From an uncultured Eubacterium sp. (GTDB lineage: Bacteria; Bacillota; Clostridia; Lachnospirales; Lachnospiraceae), in the NCBI GenBank assembly GCA_910589595.1, contig CAJUTM010000016.1, positions 1 through 64,000 of the forward strand: a stretch of 64,000 nt of DNA, written 5' to 3'. The position numbers and the translations under genes are program-made. Of this stretch, positions 15,538 through 23,789 are shown piece by piece. The notes below the pieces were generated by a model that was given only the letters and a program-made list of their open reading frames with translations, did not search any database and had not been told where the DNA came from. Each line of letters opens with the position of its first letter. The stretch's first letter is position 1.

Positions 15538-16068
15538 ATGGCGATTGGCGAAAGAATACATTTTTTCCGCATCATGCGGGGCATGACACAAAAATATCTC
15601 GGTATGCTTGTCGGGTTTCCCGAAAAATCAGCGGATGTCCGTCTGGCACAGTACGAAACTGGCTCACGCAAACCGAAGGCAGACTTGACTGCTGCACTGG
15701 CGCAGGCTCTTGACGTTGCGCCGCAAGCACTGGACATACCCGACATTGACAGCTACATCGGGCTTATGCACACCTTATTTTCCCTTGAGGACATTTACGG
15801 TCTTATTGTCAGTGAAACAGACGGAGAAGTCTGTTTGAAAGTCAACAAAGACAAAAGTAAGGATGCCGCCGAGTTACTGCAAATGCTTACCGCTTGGCAG
15901 GAACAGGCTGTAAAACTCTCTGCCGAGGAAATCAGCAGGGAAGATTACGACCAGTGGCGGTACAATTACCCGAAGTTTGACACCACGCAGCATTGGGCAA
16001 AAGTTCCCTCTAAGGAATTGAGTGATACCTTGATTGAACAGTTCAAGGACAAACTCAAAACTGATTAA
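15538..16068 (+). CDS. XRE family transcriptional regulator of element 2
   Basis: A 176-residue regulator with a Cro/C1-type HTH at 1-60 (I-M-R-G-M-T-Q-K-Y-L-G-M-L-V-G-F). A C-terminal part of about 110 residues resembles its element 1 paralogue in length and in the E-I-S-R-E-D-Y-D-Q-W-R-Y-N-Y-P motif. AAGGAG lies 10 bases before the ATG. It is divergent from the excision operon and is its likely repressor. Confidence 0.87.
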   Translation: MAIGERIHFFRIMRGMTQKYLGMLVGFPEKSADVRLAQYETGSRKPKADLTAALAQALDVAPQALDIPDIDSYIGLMHTLFSLEDIYGLIVSETDGEVCLKVNKDKSKDAAELLQMLTAWQEQAVKLSAEEISREDYDQWRYNYPKFDTTQHWAKVPSKELSDTLIEQFKDKLKTD

Positions 16069-16081
16069 CAAGCACAACAAA

Positions 16082-16125
16082 AAACGCCCTTAGCCATGAG
16101 TTCCTACCCACAGCTAAGGGCGTTT
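16082..16125 (-). terminator. Strong terminator at the right end of element 2
   Basis: AAACGCCCTTAGC and GCTAAGGGCGTTT form a perfect 13-bp stem. On the minus strand the stem runs into TTTTTTGTTG, so it terminates guaA transcription entering the element; on the plus strand it can also end the XRE message, less strongly. Confidence 0.85.
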
Positions 16126-16220
16126 CTAATATGGATTTATTTCAGTCATCCAAACCGCTTACAAATCATTCCCCCATCAACAAACCACTTGACAGTAAGA
16201 ATAATCGCACTCAAACGACT

Positions 16221-16237
16221 GTTATCAATTTGTTATC
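16221..16237. promoter_or_regulatory. Probable integrase arm sites, right end of element 2
   Basis: GTTATC at 16221-16226 and 16232-16237 with an 11-base period, nearly identical to 8800-8816 at the other end. It lies about 65-80 bases from the core. Confidence 0.55.
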
Positions 16238-16297
16238 AAAAGACCTTTCCAAAGTCCGCAAACCCGCATAAACACTGGATTCACTAAGCATTTTTGC

Positions 16298-17842
16298 TTA
16301 TTCGAACTCTATCGTCCCCGGTGGTTTACTCGTCAAATCATACAGCACCCGATTGACGCCTCTGACCTCGTTTATTATCCTCGTCATCACCGTCTGCAGC
16401 ACCTCGAACGGAATTTCCGCGCTTTCCGCGGTCATGAAATCAATTGTTTTCACTGCGCGCAATGCCACGGCATAATCATAGGTTCTCTCATCTCCCATAA
16501 CGCCCACGCTCCGCATATTCGTCAGCGCGGCGAAATATTGGTTTATTGCTTTATCAAGGCCGGCCTTTGCTATTTCTTCACGGTAGATGGCGTCGGCGTC
16601 CTGCACAATCCGAACCTTTTCCGCATTAATCTCGCCGATAATGCGAATCCCCAGCCCCGGTCCCGGAAATGGCTGGCGGAAGACAAGATATTCCGGAATG
16701 CCAAGTTCCAATCCCACCTTGCGCACTTCATCTTTAAAAAGGTCGCGGAGCGGCTCTATAATTTCCTTAAAATCAACGGTGTCCGGAAGTCCGCCCACAT
16801 TATGGTGGCTCTTAATGACGGCGGATTCTCCGCCGAGGCCGCTTTCCACAACGTCCGGATAAATCGTTCCCTGCACAAGAAAATCTACCTTGCCAATCTT
16901 TTTCGCTTCCTGTTCAAAGACCCGAATAAACTCTTCGCCAATTATTTTCCGCTTCGCCTCCGGCTCTTCAACCCCAGCCAGTTTCTCATAAAAGCGCTCC
17001 TGCGCATTGACGCGGATAAAATTGAGGTCATAGTCGCCATTCGGGCCAAAGACCGCCTCTACCTCGTCGCCCTCATTTTTGCGGAGTAATCCGTGGTCGA
17101 CAAAAACACATGTCAGTTGGCTACCGATTGCTTTTGAGAGAAGTACCGCGGCCACCGAGCTGTCAACACCGCCGGACAACGCGCACAATACACGGCCGGA
17201 ACCGATTTTGTTCCGCAACGCCCCAATTTGCTGTTCGACATATGCGTCCATGCGCCAATCGCCGGAACAGCCACAGACGTTGTATACAAAATTAGACAGC
17301 ATTTTCGTTCCATACTGTGTGTGCAGCACTTCCGGATGAAACTGGATTGCGTACAATTTTTCGCTTGGATTTTCCGCTGCCGCCACCGGACATTCCGATG
17401 TATGCGCACAAATATCAAATCCCGACGCCGTTTTAGATATGTAGTCAAAATGGCTCATCCAGCAAACCGTATCTTCCGGCACATCGGAAAAGAGCGGGGA
17501 TAAGGGATTGACATGCACATTTGTCTTGCCGTACTCACGCACCGGCGCTTTCTCTACCGTACCGCCCAGCACATGCATCATCACCTGCGCGCCGTAACAC
17601 AGCCCTAGTATGGGAATACCCATCTCAAACAGAGCCTTATCACAGGCAGGCGCCTCCTCTTCATAACAACTGTTAGGGCCACCGGTCAGAATAATTCCCT
17701 TTGGTTTCATTTCCCGAATCTTTGCCAAATCCGTTTTATAAGAATAAATTTCACAATATACATTACACTCACGTACGCGGCGGGCTACCAACTGGTTGTA
17801 CTGACCGCCAAAATCCAAAACAATAACCAGCTCCTTTTGCAA
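16298..17842 (-). CDS. guaA: GMP synthase (glutamine-hydrolysing)
   Basis: A 514-residue enzyme that makes GMP from XMP, glutamine and ATP in the cytosol. The N-terminal class I glutaminase domain shows the nucleophile in G-L-C-Y-G-A-Q and the partners in F-H-P-E-V. The ATP-pyrophosphatase domain shows the P-loop S-G-G-V-D-S-S around residue 225. The C-terminal dimerization domain ends R-V-L-Y-D-L-T-S-K-P-P-G-T-I-E-F-E. The length is normal. The start is a TTG at 17842, eight bases after AGGAGG. Its last codons are the integration target of both elements, and the protein sequence is unchanged by integration. Confidence 0.97.
   Translation of the reverse strand: MQKELVIVLDFGGQYNQLVARRVRECNVYCEIYSYKTDLAKIREMKPKGIILTGGPNSCYEEEAPACDKALFEMGIPILGLCYGAQVMMHVLGGTVEKAPVREYGKTNVHVNPLSPLFSDVPEDTVCWMSHFDYISKTASGFDICAHTSECPVAAAENPSEKLYAIQFHPEVLHTQYGTKMLSNFVYNVCGCSGDWRMDAYVEQQIGALRNKIGSGRVLCALSGGVDSSVAAVLLSKAIGSQLTCVFVDHGLLRKNEGDEVEAVFGPNGDYDLNFIRVNAQERFYEKLAGVEEPEAKRKIIGEEFIRVFEQEAKKIGKVDFLVQGTIYPDVVESGLGGESAVIKSHHNVGGLPDTVDFKEIIEPLRDLFKDEVRKVGLELGIPEYLVFRQPFPGPGLGIRIIGEINAEKVRIVQDADAIYREEIAKAGLDKAINQYFAALTNMRSVGVMGDERTYDYAVALRAVKTIDFMTAESAEIPFEVLQTVMTRIINEVRGVNRVLYDLTSKPPGTIEFE
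16299..16309. other. Attachment core at the 3' end of guaA
   Basis: TATTCGAACTC, identical to 8688-8698. It covers the codons for the last Glu-Phe-Glu of GuaA and most of the stop codon; the stop TAA is completed by element 2 sequence. Confidence 0.85.
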
Positions 17843-18072
17843 TATCTTTTCCTCCTTTGATAAAATAATAAAATAAAGAGAACAACATCTGTCTGTACGT
17901 CTCCCGAAAAATAAAAAGGCGGCGGCTGAAAACCGCTCCGCACAGGGCAGTCTTTCCTATAAGATAAAAAAATCACAATCAGAATCGCTTAGCCACCGTA
18001 TCCGCTGCTTCCCTGACGACCTGAATATGATATTCTGTTAATAAGTTTAGCAAATGCCCATTTAAAAGTCAA
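17843..18072 (-). promoter_or_regulatory. guaA promoter and structured leader
   Basis: Promoter -35 TTGACT (18067-18072), 17-base spacer, -10 TAAACT (18044-18049). The leader of about 190 bases contains CAGAAT (early) able to pair with ATTCTG just before ATTGTGATTTTTT. It also contains a G+C-rich AGCGG-ttttca-GCCGC element followed by CTTTTTATTTTT. This is the pattern of a leader with one or two possible terminators. It does not match the purine, PRPP-type or ZTP riboswitch consensus that I could check by eye. Confidence 0.45.
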
Positions 18073-18665
18073 GATTCAGAAGTAACGTGCGTCTTTCCCC
18101 CATCCCTTACTGCCGGCAAATTCTTTTCCATCTCCGACAATTTTTTTGATATTGCCACCATCACAAAAATATCTGTGAGACCGCTGTAAATCAGGGCAAT
18201 CCCCATTAGCATAACGTGCAGTTCAGCGGCAAACGGATTGATGAGAAGCACAATACCAAAGACGATATTGGCAATGGCAAGTCCGAATGTCACATGCCAT
18301 ACCCCATTCCCGAGACGCAGCATATCAACAGAATTTTGCATTTTCAATATGCCGCTGATTGTCACAAGAAAACCAAGGACAACCGGAATAAGCATGATTA
18401 AATCGTCTATTTTTATAATTACCAGAATACCGCCGAGGACGCAACTCAGGCCCACTACCAAATCGTAACGGTAAATGATGCCCACAATATCTTTGCGCAA
18501 ATAATTTACGAGAGAAATTACACCAATAATAATCAAGAGCGCCGCCATCATATAACAGGATGTTTTCATTACCTCCGTGGGAAAAATAATCAGAACTACG
18601 CCCAAAGCGACAAATGCTACCGCAATAGCAATCAAATTCCATTTAATTTGTTTTAATAATTTCAT
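18069..18665 (-). CDS. DUF308 (HdeD-like) membrane protein
   Basis: A 198-residue integral membrane protein with about six hydrophobic helices in three pairs, the repeated two-helix unit typical of DUF308/HdeD proteins (for example V-A-L-G-V-V-L-I-I-F-P then I-G-V-I-S-L-V-N-Y). Its molecular function is unknown; E. coli HdeD is linked to acid resistance, which cannot be assumed here. The hydrophilic C-terminal tail would be cytosolic. The guaA promoter overlaps its 3' end. Confidence 0.85.
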   Translation of the reverse strand: MKLLKQIKWNLIAIAVAFVALGVVLIIFPTEVMKTSCYMMAALLIIIGVISLVNYLRKDIVGIIYRYDLVVGLSCVLGGILVIIKIDDLIMLIPVVLGFLVTISGILKMQNSVDMLRLGNGVWHVTFGLAIANIVFGIVLLINPFAAELHVMLMGIALIYSGLTDIFVMVAISKKLSEMEKNLPAVRDGGKTHVTSES

Positions 18666-18744
18666 TTTGCATTAGTCCTCCATTTCCATCAGCGAATACA
18701 AATTTACCATCTTTTCCAACTAGTATTAACATCCACAACCGGCA

Positions 18745-19500
18745 TTAGCGTCCGCAACTAACATTACATTCATAATAATATTCTGTCGTCACCATGTCAA
18801 CGCCTACATCATACAGCATGCGCCGCATATCCTCCCTCTTATTTACCGTCCAGACATTTACTTTAAGTCCAGCCTCGTGCAGGCGCATGACGGTTCCCCT
18901 GCCCACAAGAGTATGGCGGGCGTCCAAATGAATACGGTTTTCCGTGAGCCAGCGCTCCAAATCCATATTTATGGGAATGAATTTATTGGCGGGAACAGCC
19001 CCGTACACATATTGCAGCCGCTCTGTCGGGAAAGCCAGTTCCTCCTTTAAACGAATGAGCACGCTGCCGTACAGGCTGATAAATACCGTTCTCTCATACA
19101 AGCCATACTGCTTTACCAAACCAACGATTTCTCTTAATTCTACAGTTGTATAATCCATTTTCAGTTCGATGACGGCCATCTTCTTTTGTGTGCGCCGCAG
19201 GATAGATAAATATCCGGTCAGCGGCAGGAGATACTGCGGCGGGTGTGACAACCGTTTGCGGCCGCGGATAAACGGATAATTTTTCAGTTCATCATATGTC
19301 ATGTCGGGAATATACGCATCGATTCCGCACATCCTCTCCATATTTCCGTCATGGGAGACGACAAAGACGCCATCCTTACTTTTCCAGACATCACATTCAA
19401 TACCATAAAAATCTCCCTCTGCCGCCAGTACAAACGAAGAGTAACTGTTTTCGGGTGCCTCGGAACTAAAACCCCGATGGGCAATTCTCTTTATCTCCAT
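18745..19500 (-). CDS. Glycerophosphodiester phosphodiesterase family protein
   Basis: A 251-residue TIM-barrel enzyme. The opening I-A-H-R-G-F-S-S-E-A-P-E-N-S holds the first catalytic His and Glu, then I-E-C-D-V-W-K-S-K-D-G-V-F-V-V-S-H-D-G supplies the metal ligands and second His, and the E-L-K and V-N-V-W-T-V-N strands complete the fold. It hydrolyses glycerophosphodiesters to glycerol-3-phosphate and an alcohol. No signal peptide is visible, so it is a cytosolic type. The start at 19500 follows AGGAGG by nine bases. Confidence 0.93.
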   Translation of the reverse strand: MEIKRIAHRGFSSEAPENSYSSFVLAAEGDFYGIECDVWKSKDGVFVVSHDGNMERMCGIDAYIPDMTYDELKNYPFIRGRKRLSHPPQYLLPLTGYLSILRRTQKKMAVIELKMDYTTVELREIVGLVKQYGLYERTVFISLYGSVLIRLKEELAFPTERLQYVYGAVPANKFIPINMDLERWLTENRIHLDARHTLVGRGTVMRLHEAGLKVNVWTVNKREDMRRMLYDVGVDMVTTEYYYECNVSCGR

Positions 19501-19627
19501 GAAGGATATCCTCCTCTTTTTATTACTGTTTTTAGTATACCGTCTTCTCACAAAAAAATCAATTGCACCTGCCGCAATCTTTTTTGAAAATCAATACCGA
19601 CTTTAGTGGCAGGAAATTGTGAATTGT

Positions 19628-19656
19628 TTGTATACGCGCAGAAACTGTAATATAAT
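19628..19656 (+). promoter_or_regulatory. Promoter of the XRE/repeat regulator gene
   Basis: -35 TTGTAT (19628-19633), 17-base spacer, -10 TATAAT (19651-19656); the start would be about 50 bases before the gene. Confidence 0.65.
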
Positions 19657-19710
19657 TTAACCACGGTACCGGATTAAAAATTAAATGAAAAGAAAGGAGC
19701 AATATTATAT

Positions 19711-20853
19711 ATGATTGCATTAGGAAATAATATCAAAGCCGCTCGCAAAAAGCTCGGTCTGACACAGGAGGAGCTCGCCTATCAAATCGGCGTGACCTCG
19801 CAGGCAGTCAGCCGCTGGGAATCCGGCGTCGGAATGCCGGACATCTCCTTAGTCGTTCCCCTCGCGCAGGTGCTGGCCATATCGACAGACGCACTCTTTG
19901 GTTTGGAACAGACCAGTCAGGAAGAAGCGGATTACATTGAAATTAAAAATCATTTAGATGAAATAAACCATTCGAATCAGGCTCCGGAACAGAGGGCGCT
20001 GCAGGCGTGCCACTATTTGAACGACCTGCTGTCGCGAAGCCCGTCCAGCCATGTCATTTCCTGCTTCTATGCAGAGGGTACTGCAAATCTCAGCCGTTAT
20101 GTCCATTTTCAGGGATATATCAAAGACGAATGGCCGAAATTTCGGGATACCGCCCTGCGATACGGAACAAACATCATTCGCTTTTGTGAGAATAAAGAAT
20201 TTGTAGAGCGGGCGCATTATGCACTTGCATGGATTTATATTCACGAAAAAGATTATGTCAGCGCCAGAGAACACATTAATACGTTACCAAGCATAGGCTC
20301 AAACCGGCTTCAGGAGAGTATTCTCGCACAGCTCACCTTTTTGCAATACGATATGCAGGACATGAAAACGGTTCTCCGGAAAAACCTGCAAAACTTTACA
20401 AGAGCGCTAAATAAAGAAATTTTGTACGCAATGGAATGTTTTGCCTATAATGACGAGCCGGAATCAGCCGTTCAATTCGGTTTGTGGGGATTAGATATCA
20501 TACGGGTTTTATCAAAAAATCCGGATTTGATTTCTTTCTGCCGTGGATTTACAAGAGACCTTTACAAATACATTCTTCAAGCTGATTTGCGGGCTGAAAA
20601 ATACGATGACGCGGTCAGACATTTTGAAGAACTGAAAGAAGCAATGCAGTTGCATTTTGAGCATTATCAGAAAGTACTGGGAGCCGAGGAAGAAAGCAGC
20701 AAATACAATTCCCGTACACTGCGTAACATGCGCTCCTATACAACGGAATTTATGAAAGAGAAACAACAAGATATTTTAAATCACTTAGAGTATCAGGATA
20801 AAGAAAAATTCCAGAAATTTATGGATGCCTTAAAACAATCAGAAAAAGACTGA
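19711..20853 (+). CDS. XRE family regulator with helical-repeat C-terminus
   Basis: A 380-residue protein. Residues 1-65 form a classical HTH_3 domain (L-G-L-T-Q-E-E-L-A-Y-Q-I-G-V-T-S-Q-A-V-S-R-W-E-S-G). The remaining 300 residues are helical and TPR-like in pattern, as in peptide-responsive or stress regulators of Firmicutes, though individual repeats are weak. Target and ligand are unknown. AAGGAG lies upstream of the ATG. It is monocistronic, faces the sulfonate-type transporter genes convergently, and shares a bidirectional terminator with them. Confidence 0.85.
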   Translation: MIALGNNIKAARKKLGLTQEELAYQIGVTSQAVSRWESGVGMPDISLVVPLAQVLAISTDALFGLEQTSQEEADYIEIKNHLDEINHSNQAPEQRALQACHYLNDLLSRSPSSHVISCFYAEGTANLSRYVHFQGYIKDEWPKFRDTALRYGTNIIRFCENKEFVERAHYALAWIYIHEKDYVSAREHINTLPSIGSNRLQESILAQLTFLQYDMQDMKTVLRKNLQNFTRALNKEILYAMECFAYNDEPESAVQFGLWGLDIIRVLSKNPDLISFCRGFTRDLYKYILQADLRAEKYDDAVRHFEELKEAMQLHFEHYQKVLGAEEESSKYNSRTLRNMRSYTTEFMKEKQQDILNHLEYQDKEKFQKFMDALKQSEKD

Positions 20854-20897
20854 CCGAAAACCGCACAATGGGAATTTCCCATATAGGTAAAAAACAA

Positions 20898-20937
20898 CGT
20901 CTGTTCCCCTGCCACTTCATGATAGGAGGAACAGACG
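20898..20937. terminator. Bidirectional terminator between convergent genes
   Basis: CGTCTGTTCC and GGAACAGACG form a perfect 10-bp stem with a 20-base loop. It lies between the XRE gene and the ABC permease gene, with T-rich sequence beyond it in the plus direction and TTGTTTTTT beyond it in the minus direction. Confidence 0.75.
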
Positions 20938-20971
20938 GTGTTTCCTTTTATCATCCGCCAAGGCGTCTCAT

Positions 20972-21730
20972 CTACGCCCCAAGTCCGCGTTTTCGGAATA
21001 ACCGCTTTTCTATGACGGAAAAGATACATTTATCAATCAAAATGCCGACAATGACAATAACAAGCATGACGAGCATAACCTGATTGATGTCCGCCAAATC
21101 ACGCCCCATAATTAACGTCTGGCCAAGGCCGATTGAAGTAGTCATGACCTCACCGGCCATAAGAGCTCTCCACGCAAAAGACCATCCCTGTTTCAGACCC
21201 GACACAAGCTCCGGCAGACTGGCCGGTAAAATAACATAGCGGTAGAGCTGGCTTTTATCTGCTCCCATCGTCAGCGCTGCCTTTGTATAGATAGGCAGAA
21301 TATTTTTAATCGCATTGTCGACCGCAATCGCAATACTAAAGGCCGACCCCATAATGACAACAAACAAAATGGCCTGCGTCGTCAAACCGAACCACAAGAT
21401 GGAAAAAGGAACCCAGCACACACTTGGAAGCGTCTGAATGCCGAGTATAATCGGTTTGAGATTTTTCTGCAAATACTTAAATTGATATATGAGCAGTCCC
21501 AGAACCACACCGATTACAACCGCAATCGCAAAACCGGCAATCCCGCGAAGCAGTGAGTTTCCTGTAGCTTCCAATAAAGTGCCGTCGCTGCACAAATCAA
21601 GAAAACGCTCGCCGACGCCAATCGGAGAAGGAACGACGTATGGTTTACATAATTCGAGTAAATCGACGAAAAACCAATAGAACCCCTGCCATAACGCAAG
21701 TAAAATCAAAAGAAACAATATCATTCCCAT
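20972..21730 (-). CDS. ABC transporter permease, sulfonate/nitrate/taurine type
   Basis: A 252-residue inner-membrane permease with about six helices. The BPD_transp_1 signature E-x-x-x-G-x-x-x-x-x-x-x-L-P appears as L-T-M-G-A-D-K-S-Q-L-Y-R-Y-V-I-L-P-A-S-L-P. It is most like SsuC/TauC/NrtB permeases. It is the last gene of the three-gene operon and starts directly after the ATPase gene. The imported compound is probably an organosulfur anion, but thiamine-precursor-like substrates use similar transporters. Confidence 0.88.
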   Translation of the reverse strand: MGMILFLLILLALWQGFYWFFVDLLELCKPYVVPSPIGVGERFLDLCSDGTLLEATGNSLLRGIAGFAIAVVIGVVLGLLIYQFKYLQKNLKPIILGIQTLPSVCWVPFSILWFGLTTQAILFVVIMGSAFSIAIAVDNAIKNILPIYTKAALTMGADKSQLYRYVILPASLPELVSGLKQGWSFAWRALMAGEVMTTSIGLGQTLIMGRDLADINQVMLVMLVIVIVGILIDKCIFSVIEKRLFRKRGLGA

Positions 21731-22474
21731 TTATACTTCCTCCCCTCTGACAATTTCCAGTATCCGGTGTCGGAGTTCAACAAACTCGGAAGCATATACG
21801 TGTCGCGGACGCTCCATCGTAACCGGAACAATTCCGGCAATCTTACCGCTATCCGGCGAAAGCGCCACTACCCTGTCGCCCAGATAGACCGCCTCTTCCA
21901 CACTATGGGTAATGAAGAGAATCGTTCGTTTCGTCTCTAACCAAATCCTCTGCAATTCTTCCCTCAAACGGTTCGAAGTCTGTTTGTCGAGGGCTGAAAA
22001 AGGTTCATCCATCAAAAGCACTTTCGAATCCAGCGTCAGTGCGCGGGCAAGCGCCGTTCGCTGTTTCATGCCGCCGGAAATCTGATGTATCGGATAATCT
22101 TTATAGTCCTGCAAATGTACCATCTCCAGATAATGCATCGCCTTTTCTTCCTGTACATCTTTCGGTACGCCGGCAAGTTTCATTCCAAATTTAACATTTT
22201 CCAACACATTGAGCCACGGATAGAGGCCGTGTTCCTGAAACATAACGACACGGTCTGCCCCCGGCCCCTGAATCTCTTGTCCGTCTAACAATATCCGGCC
22301 GCCGCTTGGCCGCTCCAAACCGGCGACAAGGTTGAGCAGTGTACTCTTTCCACAACCGGAAACACCGACAATACAAACAAATTCTCCGCTCTCAATCGTC
22401 AAATCAATCTCCTGCAGCGTCGCCGCTTCACTATTGTCAAAATGCTTGCTCAATTTTTCTAATACAAGACTCAT
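21731..22474 (-). CDS. ABC transporter ATP-binding protein, sulfonate/nitrate/taurine type
   Basis: A 247-residue ATPase. Walker A is G-V-S-G-C-G-K-S-T, the Q-loop is in M-F-Q-E-H, the signature is I-S-G-G-M-K-Q-R (Ile for the usual Leu), Walker B is V-L-L-M-D-E-P-F-S-A-L-D and the switch His is in F-I-T-H-S. It powers the permease encoded next to it. The start at 22474 follows GGAGG by five bases. Confidence 0.93.
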   Translation of the reverse strand: MSLVLEKLSKHFDNSEAATLQEIDLTIESGEFVCIVGVSGCGKSTLLNLVAGLERPSGGRILLDGQEIQGPGADRVVMFQEHGLYPWLNVLENVKFGMKLAGVPKDVQEEKAMHYLEMVHLQDYKDYPIHQISGGMKQRTALARALTLDSKVLLMDEPFSALDKQTSNRLREELQRIWLETKRTILFITHSVEEAVYLGDRVVALSPDSGKIAGIVPVTMERPRHVYASEFVELRHRILEIVRGEEV

Positions 22475-22534
22475 TGTCTCCTCCATTCCTATTTTCAACT
22501 GCCGCTGCGGCAGTAAAATATAGTCTCCGGTTTC

Positions 22535-23512
22535 TTATTTATTGACAAATAAATCGTCTTTCGGCAACTCATTGATAAACTTCTGGTCTTTACTTATATT
22601 GGCAAACTCTAAAATAGCGTCCCGATTTAATTCCGTACTAACGCCGATTCGCTCAAAAGACTGCTTTATGATATTCTCACCAAGTGATTTTCCGGTAGCC
22701 GAATCCAGTTCTTTATTGATTGTTTTCAGCGTTGTATCCTTATCTTCGTTAATTTTCAAGGTTGCCGCTTCATGCTCTTTCAAAAACTTTTCTACCAGCT
22801 CCGGATTTTCCTCCTGAAACTCTTTTCTGACAACGACAACAGCCACATCATATTCGCCATTGCGATATACTTCATTATAATCCAGCACTAATTCCGCATC
22901 CTTTTCAAGCAGCGTCGCGCCCCAAGGCTCCGGAACGAACGCGGCGTCAATATCTCCACGCGCCATCGTATTGGCAACATCGGCATTGGCAACAGCAGCT
23001 ACTTTTACATCTCCGCCCTCGGTATCTGGTTTCAGACCATTTTCTGTAAGCAAATCAAGCAGACAGAGGTGCTGTGTATTACCGATTTGCGGAATGGCAA
23101 CAACTTTACCGGATAAATCTTTTACACTATTAATATCGGAACCCTTTCTCCTGACTAAAACAGCGCCTGCCTTTGTCGCTCCCGAGAGAATCGAAACATC
23201 GCCCTTGGACTTAACATTGGCGCTGATTGCCGGCACCGGCCCGATATAACCGATATCAATATCACCGGAAAATAGTGCTTCCACTTCTGCCGGTCCGGCA
23301 TTAAATGCCGTCCATTTTACTTTCTTATCCTCGCCAAAAGCCTTTTCCAAATTCCCCTCGGCTTTCATTAACAGCGCCTGCGCATGGGTAATATTATTGA
23401 AATATCCAACGGATACTTCTTTTGTCTCCTCTTTCCCTTTTCCGCAGCCTGCAATCCCTATCCCCATCATAACAACAATTCCTGTTAAAAATAGCGTTTT
23501 AAATACTTTCAC
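22535..23512 (-). CDS. ABC transporter substrate-binding lipoprotein (SsuA/NMT1-like)
   Basis: A 325-residue lipoprotein. The signal segment ends G-I-A-G-C-G, a lipobox with Cys near residue 21. The mature part has the NMT1/SsuA fold with motifs F-S-G-D-I-D-I-G-Y-I-G-P-V-P and A-F-V-P-E-P-W-G-A-T-L, typical of aliphatic sulfonate-binding proteins. I choose the GTG at 23512 because AGAGAGG lies about seven bases upstream; the long upstream extension is not signal-like. It heads the operon with the ATPase and permease. Confidence 0.88.
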   Translation of the reverse strand: MKVFKTLFLTGIVVMMGIGIAGCGKGKEETKEVSVGYFNNITHAQALLMKAEGNLEKAFGEDKKVKWTAFNAGPAEVEALFSGDIDIGYIGPVPAISANVKSKGDVSILSGATKAGAVLVRRKGSDINSVKDLSGKVVAIPQIGNTQHLCLLDLLTENGLKPDTEGGDVKVAAVANADVANTMARGDIDAAFVPEPWGATLLEKDAELVLDYNEVYRNGEYDVAVVVVRKEFQEENPELVEKFLKEHEAATLKINEDKDTTLKTINKELDSATGKSLGENIIKQSFERIGVSTELNRDAILEFANISKDQKFINELPKDDLFVNK

Positions 23513-23789
23513 ATTAAAACCTCTCTTCCGTTCTTTATTGTTATTTTGTTGTGTTTTTCTCAAAAAATTCATATAAAACACACTTTTCCCTATCATACTA
23601 TTTAGTTATGTCAAAGATTTTGCAAATTTTTCCAATCAGCAAAAACAGACCCGCAGGTATTTAAACTCTACTTCCACATCAAAAAAGCGGCAGCACTGCA
23701 CACGCTTTCTCACGTGTGCACTGCTGCCGCATACAATAGAATAAATGCAGACATCGAAGTTATTATGACGCTTCGAAATGGAGGTTATT
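23513..23789. other. Intergenic region between transporter operon and SOD gene
   Basis: Divergent space of about 280 bases. It contains the hairpin described at 23681-23730 and a minus-strand TTGACA at 23609-23614 without a convincing -10 at the right distance. I see no S-box or T-box signature. Confidence 0.4.
23681..23730 (-). terminator. Strong minus-strand terminator upstream of the transporter operon
   Basis: GCGGCAGCACTGCACAC pairs with GTGTGCACTGCTGCCGC with one mismatch (23687-23730), and the minus strand continues with TTTTTT (23681-23686). It either stops transcription arriving from lacZ through the antisense of the SOD gene, or acts as an attenuator for the transporter operon. Confidence 0.8.

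Larger units (their letters stand above)
8688..16309. mobile_element. Integrative mobilizable element 2 at guaA
   Basis: About 7.6 kb bounded by two identical 11-base cores, with paired 11-base-period repeats inside both ends (8800-8816 and 16221-16237). The minus-strand order is excisionase-like, integrase, mobC, repA-type ATPase, oriT-like region, MobV relaxase, TnpV, then cargo (Nim-like flavoprotein, methyltransferase-like, acetyltransferase); the XRE regulator is on the plus strand near guaA. It restores the guaA reading frame with its own TAA stop. Because it lies between element 1 and guaA, it inserted after element 1. It has no type IV secretion genes, so it is mobilizable rather than conjugative. 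Confidence 0.85.

Noticed and set aside
17950..18040. Possible SRP RNA (ffs) on the minus strand, because of GTCAGGGAAGCAGC
   Set aside because: The tetraloop stem GTCC-GGAA-GGA that must lie between GTCAG and AGCAGC is missing, and the flanks do not pair as in a small SRP RNA. A chance resemblance in the guaA leader is more likely.
17843..18072. Purine riboswitch upstream of guaA
   Set aside because: The conserved loop sequences of the purine aptamer (TATAATC...CCGTAAA-type pattern) are not present on the minus strand.
23513..23780. SAM (S-box) riboswitch for the sulfonate-type transporter
   Set aside because: The AGAGAGG near the start is the ribosome binding site; the conserved S-box helices were not found. 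Only the terminator hairpin is clear.
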